DNA of 18,507 nt from Nanosynbacter sp. (GCA_029975625.1 JARKOR010000229.1:1-18507), one strand, 5' to 3'; positions 7,359-16,306 are shown, counted from the stretch's first letter. Program-made: numbers and translations. The notes: generated from the sequence alone by a model not told the origin.

Positions 7359-9289
7359 AGTGCTACCCTTAACAGTAGAGTTTTATTCTTTTCGTCGAAA
7401 TACTGAGTCAGTTTTTCTTCGTCGAGTAGTTTGAATAGGATCGTCTTTATGGTTTCATAACCCGTGAAATCAACTGTTTCCAACTCGCCGAGTTGTTGCA
7501 GAAGGTGGTCAAATGACATCGGTTCAGATTTGTTGGCACAAATGGCAGTCACATCCTCGCATGTAAATTGGCGTCTAAAAACCCCTTGCCCATCTTCAAT
7601 ATCAACAGCGTCATGATCAACGATCAGCTTTTGCCACGTAGTAAAATCGGGAATGCTGCTTTGCAAACGTTTAGCTGTTTCGGTCTGTAGGCGCAAAGAT
7701 TCCTGAATATCTCTGGCGGGGTTACTGATCTGTTCCATTACTCTTCGCATGGACTCAAAGGGCGTGGTTATTTTTTTTAGAGCTTCTTTTTGTTGTTCGA
7801 GCCAACCTAAGTCGATCTTGGGAAGTTTCACGGTAATGGAACGGGCCAACTGAGCACTTTTCCTGATGTCCTCCAAATATTCGAGATTCAGGGGTTTAAT
7901 AGCCGTTTGAGCATGCTCCATTGCTTTGGATATTTCAGACATCTGCTTAAGTTCCTGCAATGGCGTACGAAGAGCTGCCAACTGCTCCACAGCCTGCTTG
8001 ACTGCACCAAGTTGCGGAAGATGCTGGGAGATCTGGCTTGCTTCCTTCACGGCCTTAAGTATAGTCGCGCTTTTATTGAACTCATTCAGTTTTAACAGCG
8101 TTTCATTTATATGTTTAGGCAAGGCTGACTCAAAAGAGGCAGTAACTTCTGTATGTAGTATCTCGCGATCAAGAGGAATCCGCGACAAATCCAGCTCGCC
8201 CTTGAACGCCTTCTGGCTTAGGGCGCCATAGAGGCTTTCCAGGTCGGCAAGGCTTCGCTGATAGCGGGTTTTGATGCCTTCGACCTTTTCGACAATAGCG
8301 GCGAATTGGTTTTGCAGGTCGACTGGAGGCTTGATCATTGTAATTTTTTCGAAGTCGCCTTTGGTCAAGATTTTCTTCATCCCCTTTGAAGCATGACTTT
8401 GGATGTATGCTTTGGAAATCTTGAACAAAACATACAAAAAGAGCGGATTAACATCCTTCTTAGGCTGAATGGCGTTGATTTGCTGGTTAAAAGCAACGGT
8501 TCTGTTTGTCAGTGCGGCCCGCCCGATGGATTCGACACTTCCAGCTATGCAGGCGACCATAAGAGCGCCTTTCGTAACTATTCGCGCCTTCGTGGCCCCA
8601 GTTTCTGAGAGGTATTCTGCGGCTTGGCTTATGAATACAGAGTCAGCTGAAATGTTGTCTGTCTTTATCCATTCAATGTGTTGGCTCGAATAGTTGGACG
8701 GGTCTTTTCTCGGAGGGGTATTCCCCGTCGATATCTTACCAAACTGTTCCAATTCCGGTCTGTCCCATCCTTTCTCATTCCGCACTGGGTCACCAAACAT
8801 TTCCAGAAAGACGCTTTTGAGCAGGGCGTCGAGTTGTTGCAGGTGTTGTTTACGCTGGGCAATCAGCCCTTCCACTTTGCCGAGCAGATGGGCAATGCGC
8901 TTTTGGTCGTCGAGCGGTGGGAGGGGGATTTTGATTCTATAAACATCATCACGATTGAGTCCTGGGATAGCAGCAGACCTATTAAGATCAGTTAGCCTTA
9001 AGGAACCAAGAACCCTGTAAAACCATTGCAGGTAAACCTCATATTGATCTTTTAGCTCTACAAAGTAGGTAGTATCGATTGGCCAAGAAGGCCCATTTAC
9101 ATAATGGAGTTCACCTATCGAGCCCTTTCGCCCGATAATAATTGTTTCGTTTTCTACAAGGGATTGGTTATGGTAATCAACTATTCCGTTAGAACCATAT
9201 ACGGGTACTACCCCATGAATTCGCTTGTCTTTGCGAAGAGCTTTCCCATATTTTAGCTCGCATAACTTACCGATGGATATTGAGCTCAC
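7355..9289 (-). CDS. hsdS: Type I restriction-modification specificity subunit HsdS, extended C-terminus
   Basis: A 644-residue specificity subunit, compared with the usual 400-450. Target-recognition domain 1 spans about 1-120, followed by a conserved spacer starting IPLPPLDDQKRIAHLLGKVE; domain 2 spans about 175-320, followed by a second spacer with PPVDLQNQFAAIVEKVEGIK. These choose the two halves of the DNA target and dock HsdM. After about residue 375 comes an extension of some 270 residues, mostly amphipathic helices, ending in a winged-helix-like segment (FKLLDEEKLTQYFDEKNKTL). The extension may link to the downstream ATPase/HNH pair (inference). The GTG start at 9289 overlaps the hsdM stop as GTGA. 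Confidence 0.92.
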   Translation of the reverse strand: MSSISIGKLCELKYGKALRKDKRIHGVVPVYGSNGIVDYHNQSLVENETIIIGRKGSIGELHYVNGPSWPIDTTYFVELKDQYEVYLQWFYRVLGSLRLTDLNRSAAIPGLNRDDVYRIKIPLPPLDDQKRIAHLLGKVEGLIAQRKQHLQQLDALLKSVFLEMFGDPVRNEKGWDRPELEQFGKISTGNTPPRKDPSNYSSQHIEWIKTDNISADSVFISQAAEYLSETGATKARIVTKGALMVACIAGSVESIGRAALTNRTVAFNQQINAIQPKKDVNPLFLYVLFKISKAYIQSHASKGMKKILTKGDFEKITMIKPPVDLQNQFAAIVEKVEGIKTRYQRSLADLESLYGALSQKAFKGELDLSRIPLDREILHTEVTASFESALPKHINETLLKLNEFNKSATILKAVKEASQISQHLPQLGAVKQAVEQLAALRTPLQELKQMSEISKAMEHAQTAIKPLNLEYLEDIRKSAQLARSITVKLPKIDLGWLEQQKEALKKITTPFESMRRVMEQISNPARDIQESLRLQTETAKRLQSSIPDFTTWQKLIVDHDAVDIEDGQGVFRRQFTCEDVTAICANKSEPMSFDHLLQQLGELETVDFTGYETIKTILFKLLDEEKLTQYFDEKNKTLLLRVAL

Positions 9290-10944
9290 CCGATCATCCC
9301 CCGCAACTCCAACAACTCTCTTACAATCCCACTCTGTACGCCTGTCAAAGCTTGTTCCCCGGCATCGCCGACTTCCGCCCTTAACAGTTTCTCCAGAATC
9401 ACCGCAGGACTCTCATACACCACGTCCTCAAACATATCCACCTTGTAGCGGCTCAAACTCAGGTCATAACCCTCGGCCTCGATATCCGATCGGGGAACTA
9501 CAAAACATTTCTGTGTCCGGTCGGCATCGGTCTCAGGATTGCGGGTGTAATACCTGGCTACGATGTCCTGCAAATCACCATACCCCTCCTGCTTGCTGCG
9601 CTTGTCGTCCAGCGAGTAGCCGTCAGCAGCCATCTCGTAGAACCAGACGTATTCGGTGGCCGGTTTCGTGACTTTGTCCTTCGGCCCCCAGACCTTGGTA
9701 AACAGCAGGATAGCGGTGCTGACCCCGGCGTAAGGTTTGAATACGCCGCTGGGCATGGTAATGACGGCCTTCAGGTCGCAGCGCTCAATCAACATCTGGC
9801 GCAGGTTTTTAAAGGCTCCGCCTGAGCCGAACAGCACTCCTTGCGGCACGATCACACAGCCAGTGCCGCCTTTTTTCAACAGGCGGTAGATATTCTCGAT
9901 AAAAAGCAGCTCGGTCTTGGTAGTTGAGAGGGTAAGGTTTTCGTTGATATCACCCTTGTCGATGCTGCCGGTAAAGGGCGGATTGGCCATGACGATGTCG
10001 TATTCGGCCTCTTCAGTGTAGCTCTTGCTCAGGGTGTCCTTGTAGTCGATGAGCGGTTCGTCGATGCCGTGCATCATCAGGTTCATCAACCCCAAGCGTA
10101 CCATGGTGCTGTCGATGTCGTAGCCGTGCAGCGTGCTTTGCAGAATGTTCTGGGCGTTTTCGGTCAGGCCGGCTGACACCGAGGTGCGGACAAAGCCGTC
10201 CTCGTCCGGTGGCAAATCCTTTGAGCCTGCTTTGATGGCCAACTGGGTGACTATATATTGATAGGCCCCCAACAAAAAACCGCCGGTACCGCAGGCCGGA
10301 TCAGCAATGCGATGCCCAAGCTGAGGCTGCACCAGTTCGGACATCAGCTTGATGATGTGGCGTGGGGTGCGGAACTGGCCGTTTTTGCCGGCGGTGGCAA
10401 TCTCCGACAACAGCATTTCATAGACATCGCCCTGGATGTCCTGAAAGGCTTGGCCGTTATCCCTTGAGTCCTTCTCCATGACCTCGAAGATCTCATCGAT
10501 GGTCTTTACCGCCTCCACCAGCAAGGCCGGTTTGGGAATGATGAACACGGCGTTCTTCATGTGGTGGGTGAAGTTGGACGCCGCGCCGTTCATGTCCTTG
10601 AGGAAGGGAAAAACCTGGCCTTGCACGTGCTGCAACATCTCTTCGGCCTGCATCCGCTTGAATTCGCTCCAACGCAGGGTTCGCCTGTCGATGGCATAGT
10701 TGTCGGAATCGTCCTTGCCCCGGTATTCCGGCGGAATCCATATGCCGCTGAATTTGGAGGTGTAGCTGTCGCCGGTGAATTCAGCATCGGCCTGTTTATT
10801 GTGATCCAGCTCGTCCAGCCGTTTCATGAACAGCAGGTAGGTGATCTGCTCGATGGCGGTGAGCGGATTGGAGATGCCGCCAGCCCAGAATTTGTTCCAG
10901 AGCTGGTCTATTTTTGATTTCAGTTCAGGGTTGTTTTGCAGCAT
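9286..10944 (-). CDS. hsdM: Type I restriction-modification DNA methyltransferase subunit HsdM
   Basis: A 552-residue N6-adenine methyltransferase. An N-terminal helical HsdM domain (about 5-140) precedes the catalytic domain with the AdoMet-binding motif ADPACGTGGF (214-223) and the catalytic motif NPPF (321-324). It methylates adenine in the target chosen by HsdS and protects host DNA. The ATG at 10944 is chosen because the family's N-terminal block (MLQNNPELKSKIDQLWNKFW) starts there, with AAGGA about 10 bases upstream; an in-frame extension to 10986 would overlap the KilA-N gene. Four bases separate it from the KilA-N stop, and it overlaps hsdS, so translation is likely coupled. Confidence 0.95.
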   Translation of the reverse strand: MLQNNPELKSKIDQLWNKFWAGGISNPLTAIEQITYLLFMKRLDELDHNKQADAEFTGDSYTSKFSGIWIPPEYRGKDDSDNYAIDRRTLRWSEFKRMQAEEMLQHVQGQVFPFLKDMNGAASNFTHHMKNAVFIIPKPALLVEAVKTIDEIFEVMEKDSRDNGQAFQDIQGDVYEMLLSEIATAGKNGQFRTPRHIIKLMSELVQPQLGHRIADPACGTGGFLLGAYQYIVTQLAIKAGSKDLPPDEDGFVRTSVSAGLTENAQNILQSTLHGYDIDSTMVRLGLMNLMMHGIDEPLIDYKDTLSKSYTEEAEYDIVMANPPFTGSIDKGDINENLTLSTTKTELLFIENIYRLLKKGGTGCVIVPQGVLFGSGGAFKNLRQMLIERCDLKAVITMPSGVFKPYAGVSTAILLFTKVWGPKDKVTKPATEYVWFYEMAADGYSLDDKRSKQEGYGDLQDIVARYYTRNPETDADRTQKCFVVPRSDIEAEGYDLSLSRYKVDMFEDVVYESPAVILEKLLRAEVGDAGEQALTGVQSGIVRELLELRGMIG

Positions 10945-10948
10945 GTTT

Positions 10949-11770
10949 TTATTTTCCTTCCAACTGCTTGACGTTCCTGTCCGCAAGCAGGAGTTTCATT
11001 TGGTGAATGGCGGTCTGGTTCAGGATTTTGAGGCGTTCGGCCGGCGGCAGACCCTGATGAATGAAATGGGCGTTCAGGGTTTCGAGGTTGGCCAGGCAGA
11101 CAAGCTGGGAGACATTGGCTTCGTCGCGGATATTGCCTTTGTGGTCCGGGTTTTCGTCCCGCCACTGTTTCGCGGTTTTGCCGAACAGTGCCATGTTCAG
11201 GAGATCCGCCTCGCTGGCGTAGATGAAATTGATCTGTTGGGGCGTGAGCTCCGGCGGGACTAGGTTCGTCTTGATGGCGTCGGTGTGGATGCGGTAATTG
11301 ATTTTGGTCAGGTTGCGGCGGATGTCCCAGCCGAGTTGCTGGAGTTCCTGCTCTTTGAGGCGCTGGAACTCCTTGATCAGGTAGAGCTTGAATTGAGGAG
11401 ATATCCACGAAGCAAATTCAAAGGCGATGTCTTTGTGGGCGTAGGTTCCACCATAGCGTCCGGCCTTGGCAATTATCCCAATCGATCCAGTCTTTTCCAC
11501 CCATTGCTTAACCGACAAAACAAAACGATTCAGGCCCGCCTGGTTTTTAATTCCCTCGAATTCGGGGGAATTAAAACCGGGGTTGTAGATTTCCTCCCAA
11601 ATACCCAGAAACTCTATGGTGTTTTTATTCCGAAGCCATTTTTCAATCAGCGCCAGTCCGTTTTCGATATCGCGCACCATGTCGGTCAAAGAAATATAAT
11701 CCTGCTCGTTTTCTTGCAGAACGGTAATCTGGCTGCCTTGAACGGATATTTTTTGTTTTTTTCCGCTCAC
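10949..11770 (-). CDS. KilA-N domain protein in the hsd operon
   Basis: A 273-residue protein with an N-terminal KilA-N DNA-binding domain (DYISLTDMVRDIENG... EKWLRNKNTIEFLGIWEEIYNP... GRYGGTYAHKDIAFEFASWI), followed by a helical C-terminal part (LKEQELQQLGWDIRRNLTK...). KilA-N proteins are frequent in phages and are often lodged between type I restriction genes; their role there is not established. The GTG at 11770 is chosen because AGGAGG stands six bases upstream, better than the TTG at 11794 which lies upstream of that site. It lies between hsdR and hsdM and is probably co-transcribed. It may regulate the operon or modify phage sensing (inference). Confidence 0.85.
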   Translation of the reverse strand: MSGKKQKISVQGSQITVLQENEQDYISLTDMVRDIENGLALIEKWLRNKNTIEFLGIWEEIYNPGFNSPEFEGIKNQAGLNRFVLSVKQWVEKTGSIGIIAKAGRYGGTYAHKDIAFEFASWISPQFKLYLIKEFQRLKEQELQQLGWDIRRNLTKINYRIHTDAIKTNLVPPELTPQQINFIYASEADLLNMALFGKTAKQWRDENPDHKGNIRDEANVSQLVCLANLETLNAHFIHQGLPPAERLKILNQTAIHQMKLLLADRNVKQLEGK

Positions 11771-11845
11771 TTCATCCCTCCTGCCAAATTCCAACAGAAC
11801 CGGTTTTCAAATATGGCGAATTCGCCGTAATTGTGCTCAGGCTTC

Positions 11846-11879
11846 CCGACCATTTTCGTGGCGCCACAAAAATGATCGG
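11846..11879 (-). repeat. 34-bp near-perfect palindrome between hsdR and the KilA-N gene
   Basis: Two 17-base arms meet without a spacer and differ at two positions. In minus-strand RNA, the direction of the operon, both differences become G-U pairs, whereas in plus-strand RNA they would be C-A mismatches. That asymmetry favours an RNA hairpin in the operon transcript, perhaps a processing site or mRNA stabiliser between hsdR and hsdM. No T-tract follows on the minus strand, so it is not a standard terminator for the operon. Confidence 0.6.
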
Positions 11880-11924
11880 CTTTTCCTGATTCGCGTTTTT
11901 CGTTTCTTTCGTGGTTCATATCCA

Positions 11925-14723
11925 TCAGGCCGCCAACCGCTCGGTGAGCTGTAAGATTTCATTGATCTCCGCCGGGCTGAACACACCGCGAATCCCCTGT
12001 GGGTGAATTACCGTGAAGGGGGCATTGATCAGGTCTCTCTTTTCCACCTTTTCCCGCTCGATAAGGAAATTTTTCAGAAGGTTAAGGAATTCCATTTGAC
12101 GACTGCTGAGGTTGGTGTGTTGCTGAATGAACTGCTCGAACGCCTCAGTTACGGTTTCAGGGAAGCTCTTCAGAATTTCAATGCCGAGAATATGGCGGAT
12201 AAACTGGATAAACCGTGCCTTGCGGTTTTTGTAGGCCTGACGCAGCAGATCCTCTGTGATGTGGGGGTGTTCGGCATGGAGCAGTTCAGCCAGAGCGGTG
12301 GCCTCACCCGGCGAAACCTCTTCGCCGTTCTTGATCTTCTGCAATATGGGATTGTGCGTGGTCAGCTCCGCGATCAGGGCTTCGACCATTTCCCGGTAGC
12401 GGCTGATGCTGACGGCTTCGTGTTGCGGGCCGAACTCAACCATCTCCTTTTTATGCAGGGCATCAGTAAGATCGAGCTGAATCGGGCCATTGCCGGTGCT
12501 GTTTTGCTCGCGGAACTTCATCAAGGGGCCGAGCTTGGCGGTCAGTTCGTCCAGCGCATCTTCATCGGCCTTTGCCCAGTAGTGGTTGGTCTGGGCAGCG
12601 CGAATCAACGATTCTTCAACCTTAACGAAGTTGACACTCAACGGAAGCTCGCTGATCTGCTCGACGATGCTTTCTTTCAGGGTTTCTGCCTGCCCTTTGT
12701 TTTCATTCAGGCGGGCAAGGGAGAATTCCAGCAAGTCACGCTCAAAACGCATGGCTTTGAAGTCCACTTCAGAGATAGTACGAAACAGCGGCTTGATTTC
12801 GATGCGGAGGAATTCCAGCTTTTGGTGATTGAGGGTGATCCAGAAGTTCTCTTCCTCAAGGCGATGCAGGGCGGTTGCCGCTTCCTTGATCACCACGGAA
12901 GATTGGGGCAGTTCCGCGATCTGTCGGCGTAATTTGGCGATTTCCCGCTCAGCGATATCATGGTGGCCACTATCCAGCGCCTTTTCTATCTTGTCGAGGC
13001 GCAGGCCCACCAGACGCACCGGCAGAGGAATTTGGGGCTTCAGATCCTTACCTTTGGGCTGGAGTTTGAAATATTCGAAGTTATCCCAGCAATCCAGGAT
13101 CAGAAACACATCTTTTTCAGTGCACCATGGCTTTGGTTTGCTTACTTCCAAGAGGCGTGTACCGCGACCGATCATCTGCCAGAACTTGGTGTAGGAGTAT
13201 ACCGGCTTTGCGAAAACGAGGTTGACGATTTCGCGCACATCGATGCCGGTGTCGAGCATATCAACACTGAGTGCCACCCGTGGCATATCGTTATTGGTGA
13301 ACTGGTCGAGCAGACCACCCTTGCCGTAAACTCGCGGATCCTCGGAAACCAGGACCTTCGCCAGCTCCCCTTTATACTGGGGGTAGAGTTTGTCAAAGAT
13401 CTCTTCCAGGCGGCGGGCATGGGCTTTGGAAGAACAGAAAAAGATAGTCTTGCCGGGAAGCACGCCATTGTGGTCTTTGATGCTCTCTTCCATGAATTCT
13501 TTGACAATCAGGGCATTAGTGCCCTTGTTGATGACTTTCTTTTCCAGTTGTGTGCCTTCGAAGTTGATCTCTTCAATATCCTTGCCTTCCAACAGGAGTT
13601 TTTTCTGATCTTCCAGTGAGATAGTGCGTTTGCTGATCCCCTCCATTTGGAACTTGGTTTGAATCTTCATCACTTGGAAATTACAAAGGTAAGGCGGCAC
13701 ATTATTGACGGCTTCTTCGAAGGTGTAGGCAAAAGTCGGAATGCCGTCCTCGCAATGAAAAAGTTTGAAAGTATTGTGGTCAATGATGTCTGTCGGCGTA
13801 GCCGTAAGCCCCAGGGTAATGGTCTTGAAATAGTCGAGGATTTCACCGTAAGTGTTGTAGATTGAACGATGACTCTCGTCGATCACGATGAGATCGAAAA
13901 AGTGGGGTGACAGATATTGGGATTCATCCCGGATGATGTTGAGCATCGTTGGATAGGTAGCTACGTAGATGCGGCGGTCCTTGGCAAGCAGCTTTTCCCC
14001 GATATTAGGCCAACGCGGCTCATTCGGCAGGTGTTCTTTAAAGGCAGACAGTGCCTGTTCTCTAAGTGCAATGCGGTCCACCAGAAAGAGCATTTTCTCG
14101 GCATGGCCGGCTCGCATCAGAGCGTCAACCATTGCAATGCAGGTCCGCGTTTTCCCGGTTCCGGTAGCCATCACCAGCAGAAAGTCTCTCTTTTTCTGCT
14201 CGATCGCTTCAAGTACTGAACGAATAGCTCGAATCTGGTAATCACGGCCCGCAATGGCAGTGTTGATAAGCTCTTGGGTCAGAGGTTTGCGGTTACGGCG
14301 GATATATTGAAAGCGTTCAAGATCATCACGGGTGGGAAAGCCAACAACTTTGCGTGGTGGATAGTTATCCAGGTCCCAGAAGTAGGTTTCCAGACCATTC
14401 GTGTAGAAACAAAAAGGAAGCTCGCCCCCCATTTGCCTTTGAATATTGAAACAGTACTGCTTGGCCTGCTCCCGGCCGATGGCGGCATCTTTACTGGTTT
14501 TCTTGGCTTCAATTACTGCAAGGGGCTTGGCATCTTTGCCCAGCAGCACATAATCGCTGAACTGATGGCCTTGATAGGGAGTTAGGGGCTCACGAACTCC
14601 ATCAGGCAAACCGATTTCGATATCAAACTCCTCTATTACCTGCGATCGGTCAGCAACATTCCACCCGGCAGATTTGAGTTTCTTGTCGATTATTTCTTTT
14701 CGTGTGTGGTGTTCGGTTTTCAT
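11925..14723 (-). CDS. hsdR: Type I restriction endonuclease subunit HsdR
   Basis: A 932-residue restriction and translocation subunit of the EcoEI-like branch. The N-terminal nuclease domain has D57-YVLLG and the I71-E-A-K74 signature of the PD-(D/E)xK fold. The superfamily 2 motor follows: MATGTGKT (185-192), DESH (282-285), GLTATP (305-310) and a downstream IGRGTRLLE arginine-finger motif. The C-terminal third is helical and joins the HsdM/HsdS complex. It cuts unmodified DNA after ATP-driven translocation. The ATG at 14723 fits the family's N-terminus, with AAGGA upstream at somewhat long spacing. It is the first large gene of the operon, 117 bases after the XRE gene. Confidence 0.95.
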   Translation of the reverse strand: MKTEHHTRKEIIDKKLKSAGWNVADRSQVIEEFDIEIGLPDGVREPLTPYQGHQFSDYVLLGKDAKPLAVIEAKKTSKDAAIGREQAKQYCFNIQRQMGGELPFCFYTNGLETYFWDLDNYPPRKVVGFPTRDDLERFQYIRRNRKPLTQELINTAIAGRDYQIRAIRSVLEAIEQKKRDFLLVMATGTGKTRTCIAMVDALMRAGHAEKMLFLVDRIALREQALSAFKEHLPNEPRWPNIGEKLLAKDRRIYVATYPTMLNIIRDESQYLSPHFFDLIVIDESHRSIYNTYGEILDYFKTITLGLTATPTDIIDHNTFKLFHCEDGIPTFAYTFEEAVNNVPPYLCNFQVMKIQTKFQMEGISKRTISLEDQKKLLLEGKDIEEINFEGTQLEKKVINKGTNALIVKEFMEESIKDHNGVLPGKTIFFCSSKAHARRLEEIFDKLYPQYKGELAKVLVSEDPRVYGKGGLLDQFTNNDMPRVALSVDMLDTGIDVREIVNLVFAKPVYSYTKFWQMIGRGTRLLEVSKPKPWCTEKDVFLILDCWDNFEYFKLQPKGKDLKPQIPLPVRLVGLRLDKIEKALDSGHHDIAEREIAKLRRQIAELPQSSVVIKEAATALHRLEEENFWITLNHQKLEFLRIEIKPLFRTISEVDFKAMRFERDLLEFSLARLNENKGQAETLKESIVEQISELPLSVNFVKVEESLIRAAQTNHYWAKADEDALDELTAKLGPLMKFREQNSTGNGPIQLDLTDALHKKEMVEFGPQHEAVSISRYREMVEALIAELTTHNPILQKIKNGEEVSPGEATALAELLHAEHPHITEDLLRQAYKNRKARFIQFIRHILGIEILKSFPETVTEAFEQFIQQHTNLSSRQMEFLNLLKNFLIEREKVEKRDLINAPFTVIHPQGIRGVFSPAEINEILQLTERLAA

Positions 14724-14840
14724 TCTCGAACGGTGTCCTTAAGGGGTCATCAAAATGGACGAAATAATCCGGAAATTTTAACTCATCACCGGCAGCGCAT
14801 CCCAGGTTTTCCCTGCAACAACCATCCTTTTCTCAATAAC

Positions 14841-15071
14841 TCATGTCTCCCTCTTCAACTTTCCCTGTGTCTTCATTTTTCGGCAAAACATCTCAAATTG
14901 CGCCCGTGCCAGCTTCGAAGGCGCAGCCTTCCCATTTTCCCATCGATTGATTGATGCAAAACTCACCCCAAGCGCATGGGCAAGCTCTTCTTGGCTCAAC
15001 CCCAGCTGTTCACGGACTTCTTTGATCGTTTTCCGGAGGTTTGTTTGTTCGGGAGGCATTTTTCTGTTCAT
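14841..15071 (-). CDS. XRE-family HTH regulator
   Basis: A 76-residue single-domain protein with the helix-turn-helix LGLSQEELAHALGVSFASINRWENG in the middle and a short basic tail. It lies directly upstream of hsdR on the same strand, the position of controller proteins for restriction operons, so control of the operon and of itself is likely (inference). A start at 15071 is used; a second ATG at 15059 is possible. The 117-bp gap to hsdR shows no convincing separate promoter. Confidence 0.85.
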   Translation of the reverse strand: MNRKMPPEQTNLRKTIKEVREQLGLSQEELAHALGVSFASINRWENGKAAPSKLARAQFEMFCRKMKTQGKLKRET

Positions 15072-15141
15072 TCTCCACCGATGTAAAGTTAAGACGATGA
15101 ATCAAATTGAAGAAAATTGTCCAGATTTAAACGAGACTCAT

Positions 15142-15169
15142 AATATAGCATGTGCCATAGCAAGCGCAA
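15142..15169 (-). promoter_or_regulatory. Sigma-70-type promoter for the XRE gene and defence operon
   Basis: On the minus strand, TTGCGC (15164-15169) is separated by 16 bases from TATATT (15142-15147). This gives a transcript starting near 15135, about 64 bases before the XRE start codon. It is the best promoter match upstream of the operon. The -35 is only a partial match, so confidence is moderate. Confidence 0.4.
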
Positions 15170-15415
15170 GGTAAAATAGTGATGTAGATGCCTTCCGGAT
15201 ATCTTGAAACCAATTGTTTCTGGTTCTTCTCGCCCCTCCTGGACGCGCGCCGCTTATTTTCGACTGAAGGTCAGTCTGAGCTGATGGGGGCTTTGGTCAT
15301 TTACCAACACCGTTCCGCCGTTATCTATGAGCCCTCCCTTCTGGACGGCAAAATTGTTTTTGATGCATACCTGCCTTAAAACGGTACCCTTATGCGTGGA
15401 CAAATCCGGCAGTCG
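15170..15415. other. Intergenic region downstream of repA
   Basis: Between repA and the XRE promoter no convincing gene, iteron array or T-tailed terminator was found. A plus-strand frame of 63 codons (15188-15379) ends in a segment reading ALVIYQHRSAVIYEPSLLDG but has no ribosome-binding site or recognisable family; it could be a gene remnant. A 7-bp hairpin (15427-15447) lies within the last codons of repA, without a T-tract. Confidence 0.35.
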
Positions 15416-16306
15416 TCAGGGTTGCACACGGCCGACATGTGGCCGTGACGGTTCAAGCAACAACCCCATGGGGGTGGGACGCACCCTTGCCAGGCAGTAG
15501 ACGGTGAGCACCTTTCTGAGGGCATCCAGGAATGCGGCCTTGAAGTTGTCCTCCCGGCCGTAGTCGGCGCCGAACTGCTCGGCCAGGGCAGGCCAGGGGA
15601 CCATGGTCGCTTTCCTGAGGTAACTCATCCGGTGGGTCAGCCAGCAGTAAATGTCCAGCGCCAGGGGCGACCTTCTGAGCGCCCTGAGCGCCCTGGTGTC
15701 GACCGGCACCGGATGGTCAATCAACTCCTGGAAGAAACTGGCTCCCAGGATAACCCGCGATTGCCAGAGGTCGATCTGGTCCGGGTCCTTGGGGTGCCAC
15801 CAGAGCCTTGTTTCGTCCGCTATCCGGAACCCGACGCTCGCCCAGTGACCCTCACCGCTGCGGATGCAGGAAATCGACGTGGAAAACAGCCGCTGCAGTT
15901 GCTGCTTCACCCGGGGAATGGTCCCCCACTTGCCGCCGGTGACAGTGAGTCCCAATTCGCGCATGAAGGCGGCCAGGCTGTCACCGAGAACCACGGCGGG
16001 TTGCTCGGAGCGGACAGCCTCGGTGGAAACCCAGGACAGGATGAGTCGCGGCAGGGAACCGTACGGGAGCCCGATTTCAGCCGGCGCCATCATGACCAGG
16101 GTGTAGTTGCCGTTCTTGCGCCTGAACTCGTTGCTCCCCGGCTCGCGGTGTGGCATGGTGGCCTGGACCATGTCCCGGGTCATGAAGCCGATGCTCCCGC
16201 TTTCCCGCGGGTCCTCCTGCTGAATCTCTTCAGCCCGAGCGATGAGGTCCAGGTCGCACCGCCGCAAAAGGGGACGGTCCCTGGTGTCGGTGTCCGTTTG
16301 CATCAT
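15416..16306 (-). CDS. repA: Plasmid-type replication protein RepA
   Basis: A 296-residue protein resembling the plasmid RepA C-terminal family (PF04796). Typical segments are LPYGSLPRLILSWVSTEAVR (about 81-100), VLGDSLAAFMRELGL followed by TGGKWGTIPRVKQQLQRLF, and a C-terminal SRVILGASFFQELIDHPVPV ... LDIYCWLTHRM block. Such proteins bind iterons and start plasmid replication. Here it sits 18 bases behind alpA in an integrated element, so it may allow replication after excision or be a plasmid relic. No iteron array or AT-rich origin was seen beside it, and its ribosome-binding site is weak, which suggests coupling to alpA translation. Confidence 0.8.
   Translation of the reverse strand: MMQTDTDTRDRPLLRRCDLDLIARAEEIQQEDPRESGSIGFMTRDMVQATMPHREPGSNEFRRKNGNYTLVMMAPAEIGLPYGSLPRLILSWVSTEAVRSEQPAVVLGDSLAAFMRELGLTVTGGKWGTIPRVKQQLQRLFSTSISCIRSGEGHWASVGFRIADETRLWWHPKDPDQIDLWQSRVILGASFFQELIDHPVPVDTRALRALRRSPLALDIYCWLTHRMSYLRKATMVPWPALAEQFGADYGREDNFKAAFLDALRKVLTVYCLARVRPTPMGLLLEPSRPHVGRVQP

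Noticed and set aside
12003..12932. Plus-strand open frame of 309 codons
   Set aside because: It lies wholly opposite hsdR and shows no recognisable family.
15188..15379. 63-codon plus-strand frame
   Set aside because: No ribosome-binding site or family similarity; kept only as a possible remnant in the intergenic entry.
15427..15447. Hairpin at the end of repA as terminator
   Set aside because: It lies within the last codons and has no T-tract.
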